DNA of 64,000 nucleotides, from positions 5,270,001 through 5,334,000 of the forward strand of contig NZ_CP027657.1 of assembly GCF_003008615.1 (NCBI RefSeq). Direction: 5' to 3'. The translations under genes were made by a program, and so were the position numbers. Shown in pieces: positions 1 to 7,827 of the stretch. This DNA is from Pseudomonas mendocina (GTDB taxonomy: Bacteria > Pseudomonadota > Gammaproteobacteria > Pseudomonadales > Pseudomonadaceae). Under the pieces are notes generated by a model that searched no databases, was not told the DNA's origin, and was given only the letters and a program-made list of their open reading frames with translations. Position 1 is the first letter of the stretch, and each line of letters begins with the position of its first letter.

Positions 1-393
1 GCCGAATATCTCCAGCTCTTCACCCTCGCTCAGGTGAATATCCGGGTAGGCCGGGTTCGCCGCATGCAGCACCGGGCGCCCGCCCTGGCCGCCCAACTGC
101 TTGCAGGTAAAGGCGCCATTCACCAGCGCCACCACCACCATGCCGACACGCGGAGCGATCGAGCGATCCACCACCACGATATCGCCGTCGAATACCCCGA
201 GGTCGCGCATGCTGTCGCCCCGCACGCGCAGAAAGAACGTGGCCGCGGGGTGCTGCACGCACAGGTCATCCAGGCTCAGGTTGGCGTCTACATGGTCTTC
301 AGCAGGCGAAGGGAAGCCGGCAGAAACCCGGCACAGGAACAACGGCAAAGGCCGGCTGGGCAGCGCCAGGCGGCCGAGAAGCGTCAAGGGCAT
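1..393 (-). CDS. umuD: UmuD/RulA-type SOS mutagenesis autoprotease, partial (C-terminus outside window)
   Basis: UmuD is a LexA-like peptidase (family S24) that cleaves itself on RecA filaments to give UmuD', a subunit of translesion polymerase V. The 131 visible codons stay open to the window edge; E. coli UmuD has 139 residues, so about ten are missing. The self-cleavage region reads SAGFPSPAEDHVD (about residues 25 to 37), the catalytic serine lies in GDSM and the catalytic lysine in AFTCKQL, both at family spacing. The ATG at 393 follows a short GAGAG and a perfect LexA box. A umuC partner would lie further left. UmuD-like genes are common cargo of Pseudomonas prophages and ICEs. Confidence 0.85.
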   Translation of the reverse strand, partial: MPLTLLGRLALPSRPLPLFLCRVSAGFPSPAEDHVDANLSLDDLCVQHPAATFFLRVRGDSMRDLGVFDGDIVVVDRSIAPRVGMVVVALVNGAFTCKQLGGQGGRPVLHAANPAYPDIHLSEGEELEIFG

Positions 394-408
394 GATGGCT
401 CTCAAGAA

Positions 409-428
409 TACTGTATAGCTATACAGTA
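409..428 (-). promoter_or_regulatory. LexA (SOS) box upstream of umuD
   Basis: TACTGTATAGCTATACAGTA is a perfect match to CTG-N10-CAG and sits 15 bases upstream of the umuD start codon. The symmetry extends to 24 bases (407-430) without a mismatch. LexA repression of umuD is the expected regulation. Confidence 0.9.
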
Positions 429-472
429 TTATCGAGTACCCAACCTAGCAACGCCAACCGATGGGAGGTCAC

Positions 473-955
473 TCATAGCGGGTCGCCCACCAACACGGCC
501 TTGCCGGTATCGACTTGGCAGTCATCAGCGCCTGGGCGCCACTGTAGCGTGGCGCCCTCGCCCACCAGGTCAACATGCAGAATGCGATCAAGGCATTCGC
601 CCATGCCGTCCTTGTTGATGGCTACCAGGCGCTGTTCGTCCCAGGTGGTCACCTCATAGTCGAACGCCTGCGCCTCCAGATCCCGTCCTTGCGTATGGTT
701 CAGCAACGAGGCATAGGCCTCCAGACAGGTTTGGCGCTCACGGTTGCAGATGATCTGCACGCCATTGGCCACGCCGTGGTCGTAGCCCTCAACGGTATGC
801 CAGCCGCCCCAAACGACAAGGCTGTCGCCCAGGGCAATGCGCAAGGGGGGAATGGTGGTGCGTTCCAGCGGGGCGGGGCCGACAAACCAGATGGCCGCAT
901 AAGCGGCCATCAGCGCGGATGCGAGGGCAACTGCGAGATAGCGAAGAATGGGCAT
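473..955 (-). CDS. Hypothetical membrane-anchored or secreted prophage protein
   Basis: A 160-residue protein of no recognised family. Residues about 5 to 25 form a hydrophobic, alanine-rich segment that could be a signal anchor or uncleaved signal peptide, followed by a soluble domain with four cysteines (one in IICNRE, one in QTCLEA, one in GECLDR and one in DDCQVD) that could form two disulfides in the periplasm. A strong AAGGAG lies 7 bases before the ATG. It stands alone between umuD and an AT-rich cassette. A 7-base inverted repeat, TGCTGTA-N11-TACAGCA (1021-1045), lies 66 bases upstream and may be an operator. Function unknown. Confidence 0.6.
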   Translation of the reverse strand: MPILRYLAVALASALMAAYAAIWFVGPAPLERTTIPPLRIALGDSLVVWGGWHTVEGYDHGVANGVQIICNRERQTCLEAYASLLNHTQGRDLEAQAFDYEVTTWDEQRLVAINKDGMGECLDRILHVDLVGEGATLQWRPGADDCQVDTGKAVLVGDPL

Positions 956-1086
956 GGTCGAACTCCTTTTCGAGGGTGGTGCCGTCCTGGCAACCTGAAG
1001 CGTAGTCGATTATTGGAGAATGCTGTAATGCTTAACGCTACAGCACTCACTAGCTATGCGACGGGGCTCTAGGAAGAGCAATATTT

Positions 1087-1443
1087 CTACTCCCCGATTC
1101 GATCCAAATTCACAATAAGGTCATCAATAATCTCATCAATCTTGTAATACCTTCTATGAGCGGCACTGTGGAGCGACTCTAAAATGCGGAATTCATTAAT
1201 TTCATCATCCGTGCAGTAATATCGATCAACCTGCTGACCATCCTTATTTAGAATACATATGTCGATAACGAGCTCATTCTCCTCACCCCACTCATTTCGC
1301 GACCAATATCTATCCACAGTCAACGAGTTCTCACCCACCGAACAGATAAACTCCTTATCTCTAGATGTTTTATCCCAATTCAAAAGAGAAGAAAGTGTCT
1401 TTTCAGTCAACTTCAATACGAGATGTTTAATTTTTTCGTCCAC
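1087..1443 (-). CDS. Hypothetical acidic protein of the AT-rich cargo cassette
   Basis: A 118-residue protein, acidic and without membrane segments, of no recognised family. The C-terminal half (around HRRYYKIDEIIDDLIVNL) looks helical. It starts 3 bases after the stop of the upstream membrane-protein gene, so the two are almost certainly cotranscribed. Codon use is strikingly AT-rich (many ATA, TTA, AAT) compared with the GC-rich genes around it, which indicates a separate and recent origin. In a prophage immunity region such a pair may be a moron with a host-protective or superinfection-exclusion role, but this is inference from position only. Confidence 0.6.
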   Translation of the reverse strand: MDEKIKHLVLKLTEKTLSSLLNWDKTSRDKEFICSVGENSLTVDRYWSRNEWGEENELVIDICILNKDGQQVDRYYCTDDEINEFRILESLHSAAHRRYYKIDEIIDDLIVNLDRIGE

Positions 1444-1446
1444 AAA

Positions 1447-2001
1447 TCACCCTTTATTCTTCGTGATACTTTGAATCTGGGAAAGTAGATCTATTGTCTT
1501 TTCCAGAATTTCATTAACATTCGCAATTTCGTGACTACTCATCCCAGTTGCGGGATCTTTTTCAAAGCCATTAATAACCAGATTCAAACGAACAATCTGC
1601 CTCCCAGCGTCGTCACCATGACTTTTTAGGCTTGAGTCTGAAGAATGAGCAATATCATATAAAATCTGCTTTAACTCTTGAAGGCGCGGAATAGCTATCT
1701 CACGCTTGCCATTCCTGCAATGTATCTGAATTTCCTGTGCGACCTTCACGCCCCTCGCCCAGTCAGCCACACATGCCAGAAGCAATACTTGTTTTTTTGT
1801 CTCTTCTGCGGCACCAGCAATAATCACCGACTCTTTCTTAACCAATGAAACCTGAACAATGGTATAGCACAACCCCAGCAGGGTCCCTACGGTGCCAAAA
1901 ATTGATAAATACTTTAATTGAAACGAAGTCAGATCAGCATCAGCAATAAAATAGGAGACAAGTAAGGCTGCTATCGGAACTGCAATTAGAAATGTTTTCA
2001 T
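1447..2001 (-). CDS. Hypothetical two-helix membrane protein of the AT-rich cargo cassette
   Basis: A 184-residue protein. Two hydrophobic segments (about residues 3 to 20 and 29 to 50) are followed by a cytoplasmic, probably helical domain of about 130 residues with many charged residues. The layout of two N-terminal helices plus a cytosolic helical domain recurs in several membrane-linked defence effectors, but no diagnostic motif is visible and no function is assigned. It is the first gene of a two-gene AT-rich unit (next gene 3 bases downstream). No good Shine-Dalgarno is obvious, though AAGATTAG-like purines precede the ATG. Confidence 0.6.
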   Translation of the reverse strand: MKTFLIAVPIAALLVSYFIADADLTSFQLKYLSIFGTVGTLLGLCYTIVQVSLVKKESVIIAGAAEETKKQVLLLACVADWARGVKVAQEIQIHCRNGKREIAIPRLQELKQILYDIAHSSDSSLKSHGDDAGRQIVRLNLVINGFEKDPATGMSSHEIANVNEILEKTIDLLSQIQSITKNKG

Positions 2002-2085
2002 CTAAGAAAAATCAACCTTAGTTTTGCCTTAGCCAATTACAGCCACAGGTTACAGCCCTCACTGCTACTATTTTCCCGCATTTCG

Positions 2086-2820
2086 CTATTGACTCTGCAG
2101 CGCAGCAACGAGCGCTTTTTGCCCTTCCGGCTTGAAATACAGTGCCTCGAAAGGCTTCGACCACTTATCAAACTGGATGCCCAGATCAGCGTTCGGCGTC
2201 ACCAGATCGTCCAGCGAAGAAACGTCAATCAACCCGGCGACAGCTTGTAAAGCCTCATCGCGAGTCACAGTGATCTCGACTTTAGGAGCGTCAAGGTAGC
2301 GAGCTGAGTACGGATTGAGCGTCACCTCCATCGGCAACGCACTGACGTGGACGCTGGGCGCATCGGTGTGAATCAGCGTGCGGTAAACGCCATAGAGCGC
2401 GACACGGCGCACCTCCGCGAGCTTCACTTCGTCCAGATCGTTCGCGACAACCTGAGTGGCCATTTGGATGTGCAGCGGCTCGCTGGTTATCACCTTGAAG
2501 GTGCCGTTCTCCTCAGAGAAATCGGCCTTGTCATCGATCATCTGCGTGACCGAGGCAAACTTCATCGGCTTGAGCGACTCGGCCTTAACGGTCGAGGTCT
2601 TGTCAGTGCCTGTGGCCGCAAGTTCCTCTTTCGGCTCAGCGGTAATCAGCCCAGTGCCTACCGCAACCATGACCAGCAACATGAACGCAAACGAGCCGGC
2701 AAAGCTCCCTGCCAAGTGCCTGATGAACCACCCGCTGCCCTTGTTGCGCATCGTTCTGGCTAGCCAGAACCAAACCCCAACAAGCGCACCTAGCGCCACC
2801 AGCATTACCAACGCATCCAT
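2086..2820 (-). CDS. Hypothetical two-TM prophage membrane protein
   Basis: A 244-residue protein with hydrophobic segments at about residues 3 to 20 and 37 to 58. A Lys/Glu/Thr-rich linker and a soluble domain of about 150 residues follow. The short positively charged loop between the helices (ARTMRNKGSGWFIRH) suggests both termini lie outside the cytoplasm. It lies 20 bases downstream of the repressor gene on the same strand, so it may be expressed in the lysogen as lysogenic-conversion cargo. GC content resembles the rest of the element, unlike the AT-rich pair beside it. Family not recognised. Confidence 0.6.
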   Translation of the reverse strand: MDALVMLVALGALVGVWFWLARTMRNKGSGWFIRHLAGSFAGSFAFMLLVMVAVGTGLITAEPKEELAATGTDKTSTVKAESLKPMKFASVTQMIDDKADFSEENGTFKVITSEPLHIQMATQVVANDLDEVKLAEVRRVALYGVYRTLIHTDAPSVHVSALPMEVTLNPYSARYLDAPKVEITVTRDEALQAVAGLIDVSSLDDLVTPNADLGIQFDKWSKPFEALYFKPEGQKALVAALQSQ

Positions 2821-2840
2821 GTGTTTTCCCCTACTTGTGC

Positions 2841-3200
2841 TTACTTCTTCACGTCATACCGTCTGGCCATTTCGGCCAAGGCAGTAACCATTTTGTGGGT
2901 GTGGTGCCGGTCGCCTTCGGGCAACTGGCGGTAGTGCTCGACGAGGTCTACCTCGTCTCCATTGAAACTACTGGAGGCCTCAGGCGTGCGCCGCCCGGTC
3001 ACGACATAGAGCACGTCAACGCCCATTTCGTCAGCGGCAGCCAGATAAGCAGCATCAGGGCTGCGCTCGCCCTTTTCGTAGTTGTACTGGCTGTTTTTCG
3101 AAGCTCCGGCCTTAGCTGCGAACTCCGTTTGGTTCAGCCCGATACGCTCGCGTTCTTCCTTCAGGCGCTCGCCTATTCCCACAAATGTCTCCAACGGCAT
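2841..3200 (-). CDS. XRE-family phage repressor (CI/C2-like)
   Basis: A 119-residue DNA-binding protein with an N-terminal helix-turn-helix (about residues 10 to 65; LNQTEFAAKAGASKNSQYNYEKGERSP holds the recognition helix) and a short helical tail. It lacks a LexA-like peptidase domain, so induction cannot occur by direct self-cleavage. It is divergent to the Cro-like gene at 3266 with operator-like repeats between, the classic immunity switch. I chose the ATG at 3200 because a GGGA lies upstream; an ATG at 3215 in the same frame adds five residues and has no ribosome-binding site. It probably represses the early operon and itself. Confidence 0.8.
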   Translation of the reverse strand: MPLETFVGIGERLKEERERIGLNQTEFAAKAGASKNSQYNYEKGERSPDAAYLAAADEMGVDVLYVVTGRRTPEASSSFNGDEVDLVEHYRQLPEGDRHHTHKMVTALAEMARRYDVKK

Positions 3201-3258
3201 TTGACATTCCCACATTCATGGGAAATACTCCGCCTTAATCACACGAAATCACACGAAA
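3201..3258. promoter_or_regulatory. Divergent immunity switch: promoter with nested operator and tandem repeats
   Basis: On the plus strand TTGACA (3201-3206) and AATACT (3224-3229), 17 bases apart, could form the early promoter. The spacer holds the inverted repeat TTCCCA-N6-TGGGAA (3207-3224). Immediately downstream is a perfect tandem repeat of TCACACGAAA (3239-3248 and 3249-3258), one helical turn apart. These are good candidates for the repressor and Cro operators. Confidence 0.55.
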
Positions 3259-3265
3259 CAGAACT

Positions 3266-3478
3266 ATGCCGAACGCCTACCCCACAGAGCAAGCACGCCA
3301 GGCCGCCCGCGCCCGCCTTGCCGCTATCGGTATTTCCATCCGGGAATGGGCCGAGAAAAACCAGCTCGACGAGTCCACCGTCTACGCCGTGCTCAACGGG
3401 CAGAAAAAGTGCCTGCGCGGCAAAGCCCACCGCGCTGCCGTACTGCTCGGCATCAAGGAAGGCACGGTCGCACAGTAG
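3266..3478 (+). CDS. Cro-like small DNA-binding protein
   Basis: A 70-residue basic protein with a predicted helix-turn-helix: ISIREWAEKNQLDESTVYAVL spans about residues 23 to 43 and carries the turn and recognition helix. It matches the small DNA-binding proteins that follow the repressor in Mu-like and lambda-like Pseudomonas phages. As first gene of the rightward operon, divergent from the repressor, it probably acts as Cro, lowering repressor expression. A weak purine stretch (GAAACAGAA) precedes the ATG. The role is inferred from position and fold. Confidence 0.7.
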   Translation: MPNAYPTEQARQAARARLAAIGISIREWAEKNQLDESTVYAVLNGQKKCLRGKAHRAAVLLGIKEGTVAQ

Positions 3479-3507
3479 TGGGCCTGGCCAATGGGGGAAA
3501 CGAGAAG

Positions 3508-3978
3508 ATGAAGCGCCCGATTCTTGATAGCCGTCGTCGTGCGGTGCTGGCCGTGGTGGCCGCCTTCCCAGGTGGCCGCGAATGCGCCGCCACCTGCCTA
3601 GGGCTGGATCTCAAGCAGTTCGATAACAAGCTGTACGAGAACCCCGGCCACCGCCCGCTGACGGACGAACAGGTGCTGCAACTGGAGAAGGTCGCCGGCA
3701 CCACCTATCTGCCCGACTACCTCACCGGCCTCTACAACGGTGTGTACGTCGCCATGCCCGAGCCGGCAGACACAGACAACATCGACCTGCTGGCCCGCGC
3801 CATGGGCACCGCGGTCAAGCGCGGCAAGGTCGACGCGATGATCCTCAAAGCCCTGGAAGACGGGCAAATCGACGAAGCCGAGCTGGCCAGCATCATCACC
3901 GCCCACCGCCAGCACATCGCCGCGCGCCACGCTGAAGTCGGCGCCATCCTCGCCCTGCACAGGAAGCCCCAGCCATGA
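3508..3978 (+). CDS. CII/YmfL-type phage regulatory protein
   Basis: A 156-residue protein resembling the phage regulatory CII family (YmfL-like). The N-terminal part (RRAVLAVVAAFPGGRECAATCLGLDLKQF) forms a helix-turn-helix-like unit and the C-terminal half is helical and acidic. The start at 3508 follows GGGGGAAA; upstream in-frame codons overlap the Cro-like gene in another frame and are ignored. It would help decide between lysis and lysogeny. The stop overlaps the next start (ATGA), so translation is probably coupled. Confidence 0.65.
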   Translation: MKRPILDSRRRAVLAVVAAFPGGRECAATCLGLDLKQFDNKLYENPGHRPLTDEQVLQLEKVAGTTYLPDYLTGLYNGVYVAMPEPADTDNIDLLARAMGTAVKRGKVDAMILKALEDGQIDEAELASIITAHRQHIAARHAEVGAILALHRKPQP

Positions 3979-4280
3979 CCACCAACAGCGGCGGTTACAA
4001 ATGCCTCTGCCCGGCCTGCGGCAGCCGTATGCGCATCCGCAACAGCGAAACGCAAACGCCCACCTTCAAGACCATGTACGCGCAGTGCTGCAACCTGGCC
4101 TGTGGCGCCACTTATACCGGCTCGCTCACCTGGGATTACGCGCTCAGCCCCAGCGGGTTGGACAAGCCACGTATCAGCCTGCCCATCGCCCCCTCGGTGC
4201 AACGCATGCAGGCGCTGCGCGACAGCCAGCCGAATACCGACCAGCTCGACCTGCTCGATGCCATGGAGGCCACCGCATGA
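3975..4280 (+). CDS. Ogr/Delta-type zinc-finger transcription activator
   Basis: A 101-residue protein with an N-terminal zinc ribbon: cysteines in CLCPACGS and in QCCNLACGATYTGSL give the C-x2-C ... C-x4-C pattern of the Ogr/Delta family, including the typical arginine stretch SRMRIRNS. Ogr of phage P2 and Delta of satellite P4 activate late phage promoters through RNA polymerase alpha. The family link is clear, the target is not. The gene sits in the early operon next to the primase, as in P4-like satellites, rather than beside late genes. Overlaps both neighbours by ATGA junctions. Confidence 0.75.
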   Translation: MTTNSGGYKCLCPACGSRMRIRNSETQTPTFKTMYAQCCNLACGATYTGSLTWDYALSPSGLDKPRISLPIAPSVQRMQALRDSQPNTDQLDLLDAMEATA

Positions 4281-4501
4281 ATGCCGTCCAGCCCCTGCCG
4301 CACGACTACCGCAGCCAGATGCAGGCCCAGGCGCTCAGCTACCTGCAACAGCACCAGGCCGAACACCTAGGCGATGACGCCCAGTTGATCGAGCGCACCA
4401 CCAGCCACCTGGTGCATCAACTGGACGTACCACTGTTCATGGCCCCACGCCTGGTGGCCCTGGCCATCAGTGAGCTACCGCCGCCCGCTTTCCACCCATA
4501 A
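4277..4501 (+). CDS. Hypothetical small prophage protein
   Basis: A 74-residue protein, predicted helical, rich in Gln, His and Leu, with no recognised domain. It begins in an ATGA overlap with the zinc-finger gene, which fixes the start codon. Its position between the Ogr-like gene and the primase suggests a replication or regulatory accessory. Nothing in the sequence says more. Confidence 0.55.
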   Translation: MNAVQPLPHDYRSQMQAQALSYLQQHQAEHLGDDAQLIERTTSHLVHQLDVPLFMAPRLVALAISELPPPAFHP

Positions 4502-4572
4502 ACGCACCACCCAGCCCCTGCCCGCCTTGCGTGGGTAAGGGGGAGCTGCACCCAGCATTCGAGGTTTGCGCC

Positions 4573-4821
4573 ATGCCAGACGCCGTCGACATCCAGTTGC
4601 ACATGCCCAAGCCAGAGGCCCAGGCACTGCTCACCAGCCTGCGCGAAGAGCTGCGCCAGGGCATGCAGTTGCACTGGTACGCCGACCGCTACCGCGAGGT
4701 GCCGGCAGGCCTTCGTAGCCAACGCATCCTCACCGACTACCCGGCCCTAGCCGGCCACAAACGCACCATCGGCGCGCTGCAAGCCGCGCTCAACGTCTCC
4801 CAACAAGGCCCAGCAGCATGA
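4573..4821 (+). CDS. Hypothetical small prophage protein upstream of primase
   Basis: An 82-residue soluble protein with no recognised family. The ATG at 4573 is preferred because GAGG lies 10 bases upstream and the protein then begins MPDAVDIQL; a longer frame from 4531 adds a low-complexity stretch. The stop overlaps the primase start in an ATGA junction, so it is probably translated together with the primase. Confidence 0.5.
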   Translation: MPDAVDIQLHMPKPEAQALLTSLREELRQGMQLHWYADRYREVPAGLRSQRILTDYPALAGHKRTIGALQAALNVSQQGPAA

Positions 4822-7673
4822 GCCAGATGCAAACCAAACTGCGCGACGAGATCGTCACCCGTATCCAGCGCGACTACCCCGGCCTCAAGCCCATCCGTGG
4901 CACCCAGTACATGCGCAAGGGCAAGTGTCCGGCCTGCGGCAAGCCCGAGCTGTACACATTCACCGACTCGCCCTGGCTGCTGATCTGCGGCCGAGGCAAA
5001 TGCGGCGCGCAGTACCACGTCAAAGACCTCTACGACGACCTGTTCAACGACTGGAGCGAGCGCGCACCGGCCACCGACCAGCAACCCAACGCCACCGCCC
5101 GCGCCTACCTGGAATTCGCCCGCGGCTTCCGCATGGAGCTGATCGAAGGCTGGTTCACCCAAGAGAACTTCTGGTCACGCGAGCTCGGCTTCGGCAGCGC
5201 CACCGTGCGCTTCCCGCTGGCCAAAGGTGGCTACTGGGAACGCCTGATCGACCGCCCCGAGCGCTTCGGCAAGCAGAAGGCCCGCTTCGCGCCCGGTGCC
5301 AGCTACAAGGGTGTCTGGTGGTGCCCGCCGTCGCTCGACCTCACCACGCTGGACGAGCTGCATATCGTCGAGGGCATCTTCGACGCCATCGCCCTGCTGC
5401 ACCACGACGTGCCGGCCGTCTCGGCCATGAGCTGCAACGCCTTCCCCGAGCAATCGCTCCGCGAGCTGAAACAGGCCTGCATCGACGCTGACCGTTGCCT
5501 GCCCACCCTGGTCTGGGCGCTGGACAACGAGCCCGTAGCCCGCAGCTACACCCGCAAATGGGTCGCCCAGGCCCGTGCACTCGGTTTCACCTGCGAGGCC
5601 GCGCTAATCCCCCAGCGCGGCAAAAAAGTGGACTGGAACGACCTGCACCAGCGCTGGGCCTTCATAGACGACGCCGAACAGCGTGCAGAGCGCGTAGCGG
5701 CCGATCTGGACGAAGCCCGCTACCAGGGCGCCCTGCTGATCGCCGACAGCGCCTCGGAAAAAGGCCTGCTCATGTACCAGCGCAACGAGTGGCGCGAGTT
5801 CCACTTCGGCTTCGACAACCGCCTGTATTGGTGGTCGCTCGACCTGGACAAATACAACAAGGCCGTTCAGGCGATCGAGGGCGACGACAAGGGCGAACAC
5901 CGCGAGCTGAGCAACGCGCAAATCCGTGAACGCGCCTTGCGCCTGTCCGGCAGCGTCAACGAAATCGCCAACTGCTACTTCGAAGCCCTGTACTTCCAGC
6001 GCAACGAGATCACCGACGAATCCTGGTACTACCTGCGCGTCGACTTCCCCCACGGCGCGCCCAGCGTCAAGAACACCTTCACCGCCACCCACATCGCCGC
6101 CGCCAGCGAGTTCAAAAAGCGCCTGCTTGGCATGGCCGCCGGCGCCATGTTTACCGGTACCGGCCAGCAGCTCGAAAAGATCATGAAGCTGCAGACCTAC
6201 GGCATCAAAACCGTCGAAACCATCGACTTTGTGGGCTACAGCCGCGACCACGGTTGCTACGTGTATGGCGATATCGCCGTCAAGGACGGCCAGGTCTACG
6301 AGGCCAACGCCGAGGACTATTTCGAGTTCGGCAAGCTGCGCATCAAGACCCTGCAAAAAGGCGTCACCATCCGACCCAGCCGCGACGCGAAGGCCTACAG
6401 CAGCGAATGGTTCGAGCTGCTCTGGACGTGCTTCGGCGCCCAGGGTGCGGTGGCCCTGGTGTGGTTCTTTGGCTCGCTGTTCTGCGAACAGATTCGCGCC
6501 CGCTGGCAGTCCTTCCCCTTCCTGGAGGCGACCGGAGAGGCCGGCGCCGGCAAAACCACCCTGCTCAACCTGCTGTGGAAGTTGCTCGGCCGCCCCGGTT
6601 ACGAGGGCTTCGACCCGATGAAATCCACCAAAGCAGGTCGCTCGCGCCTCATGGGTCAGGTGGCCGGCATGCCCGTGGTGTATCTGGAGGCCGACCGCCA
6701 CAGCGACGACAAACCCCACGCCAAAACCTTTGAATGGGACGAGCTGAAAGACTTCTTCGGCGGCGGCACCCTGGCCACCAAGGGCGTGAAAACAGCGGGC
6801 AACGAAACCTACGAGCCGCCCTTTCGCGGCACCATCGCCATCAGCCAGAACGCGGCCGTAGTGGCACACGAAGCGATCATGACGCGCATCTGCAAGCTGC
6901 ATTTCGTGCGCCCCCAGGTAACGCCGGAGAGCCGTGCAGCGGCGGACAAACTCAACGCCCTGGACGGCGACATGCTCAGCCACTTCCTGCTGCTGGCCAT
7001 CAAGGCAGAAGCCGGCGTGCTGGACGCCTTCGCCGAGTACTTCCCCGGCTATGAATCGCGCCTGCGCCGCCTGCACACCCACTGCTGGCAGTGCGAGACG
7101 CCCTACGCCACCGCCAACGAAAGCCACGCCTGCCCGAACTGCGGCAACACCCTGCGCGGCTACATCCGCGTCGAGCGCATCAGCAAGAACCACGCGATGC
7201 TGCTGGCCCTGCTGCACTGCCTGCGCCAGGTTGCGCCCATCAGCGACGCCCAGGTCAGCGCCACGCAACGGCAGATCATCACCATGGCCCTGGAGCGCCA
7301 AGCATCGATCAGCGCCGACCACCAGCACGTGGCCGAATTTTGGGAAGTGTTCGACTTCCTCGAAGGCCTGGACGGCGAAGGCCCGGTGGTCAACCACAGC
7401 AACAACGCGGAAAAGGGCGAAATCGCCATCAACCTCAACGACTTCTACGAACGCGCCCAGGAGCACAAGCAGAAGTTGCCGGACATCAACGTGCTGCGCG
7501 ACCTGCTCAAGGAAAGCCGCTCCCGCAAGTTCGTCGACGCCAACGTCGCAGTGGCCAGCGCCGTGCGCAAGCACCAGGCCAAGCGCAACAACCTCACCGT
7601 CTTCAAGTCCCCCACCGTGAAGTGCTGGATCTTCCAGCAGCACCCCAAAGCCGGCGCGGCAACGCCGGCATAA
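4818..7673 (+). CDS. Phage/satellite primase-helicase (zinc finger, TOPRIM, P-loop ATPase)
   Basis: This 951-residue replication protein makes primers and unwinds DNA at the element's origin. Visible modules in order: a primase zinc finger (C37, C40, C57, C62); a TOPRIM catalytic domain with VEGIFDA (E185), the acidic DNE (236-238) and a DWND motif (272-275); a linker; a superfamily 3-like ATPase with Walker A GEAGAGKT (573-580); and a second four-cysteine finger (C756, C759, C772, C775) inserted before the C-terminal helical region. The order resembles the alpha protein of P4-like elements, though it is longer. It begins in an ATGA overlap. Its 3' end contains the first of the four CGGCAA hairpins. 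Confidence 0.85.
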   Translation: MSQMQTKLRDEIVTRIQRDYPGLKPIRGTQYMRKGKCPACGKPELYTFTDSPWLLICGRGKCGAQYHVKDLYDDLFNDWSERAPATDQQPNATARAYLEFARGFRMELIEGWFTQENFWSRELGFGSATVRFPLAKGGYWERLIDRPERFGKQKARFAPGASYKGVWWCPPSLDLTTLDELHIVEGIFDAIALLHHDVPAVSAMSCNAFPEQSLRELKQACIDADRCLPTLVWALDNEPVARSYTRKWVAQARALGFTCEAALIPQRGKKVDWNDLHQRWAFIDDAEQRAERVAADLDEARYQGALLIADSASEKGLLMYQRNEWREFHFGFDNRLYWWSLDLDKYNKAVQAIEGDDKGEHRELSNAQIRERALRLSGSVNEIANCYFEALYFQRNEITDESWYYLRVDFPHGAPSVKNTFTATHIAAASEFKKRLLGMAAGAMFTGTGQQLEKIMKLQTYGIKTVETIDFVGYSRDHGCYVYGDIAVKDGQVYEANAEDYFEFGKLRIKTLQKGVTIRPSRDAKAYSSEWFELLWTCFGAQGAVALVWFFGSLFCEQIRARWQSFPFLEATGEAGAGKTTLLNLLWKLLGRPGYEGFDPMKSTKAGRSRLMGQVAGMPVVYLEADRHSDDKPHAKTFEWDELKDFFGGGTLATKGVKTAGNETYEPPFRGTIAISQNAAVVAHEAIMTRICKLHFVRPQVTPESRAAADKLNALDGDMLSHFLLLAIKAEAGVLDAFAEYFPGYESRLRRLHTHCWQCETPYATANESHACPNCGNTLRGYIRVERISKNHAMLLALLHCLRQVAPISDAQVSATQRQIITMALERQASISADHQHVAEFWEVFDFLEGLDGEGPVVNHSNNAEKGEIAINLNDFYERAQEHKQKLPDINVLRDLLKESRSRKFVDANVAVASAVRKHQAKRNNLTVFKSPTVKCWIFQQHPKAGAATPA

Positions 7674-7694
7674 CCCCGAAGGAGAACCACCATG
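7650..7694 (+). promoter_or_regulatory. CGGCAA-hairpin translation leader, copy 1
   Basis: A 7-bp stem GCCGGCG/CGCCGGC (7650-7656 with 7663-7669) closes the hexaloop CGGCAA (7657-7662). Nine bases later comes AAGGAGAACCACCATG (7679-7694). The hairpin overlaps the last codons and stop region of the primase gene. Confidence 0.65.
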
Positions 7695-7817
7695 CAACCC
7701 AGCAACGACACCCCCACCAGCACGGTCTGGACGCTGATTTTCAGCGGCCTGGCCATGTTCGTCCTGTTCGCCGCGTGCAGCGCAGCGCCTGACGCCCTGC
7801 TGGCCGTCGCTCACTGA
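7692..7817 (+). CDS. Small single-TM membrane protein
   Basis: A 41-residue peptide with one hydrophobic segment, VWTLIFSGLAMFVLFAACSA (about residues 12 to 31), short polar N-terminus and no recognised family. It is preceded by the invariant AAGGAGAACCACC ribosome-binding leader and the first CGGCAA hairpin, which supports real translation. Too short for function prediction; small phage membrane peptides are often lysis or exclusion factors, but nothing here shows that. Confidence 0.6.
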   Translation: MQPSNDTPTSTVWTLIFSGLAMFVLFAACSAAPDALLAVAH

Positions 7818-7827
7818 CCCAACCGCA

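Noticed and set aside
1021..1045. TGCTGTA-N11-TACAGCA considered as a second LexA box
   Set aside because: The CTG to CAG spacing is 15 rather than 10 bases, so it does not fit LexA.
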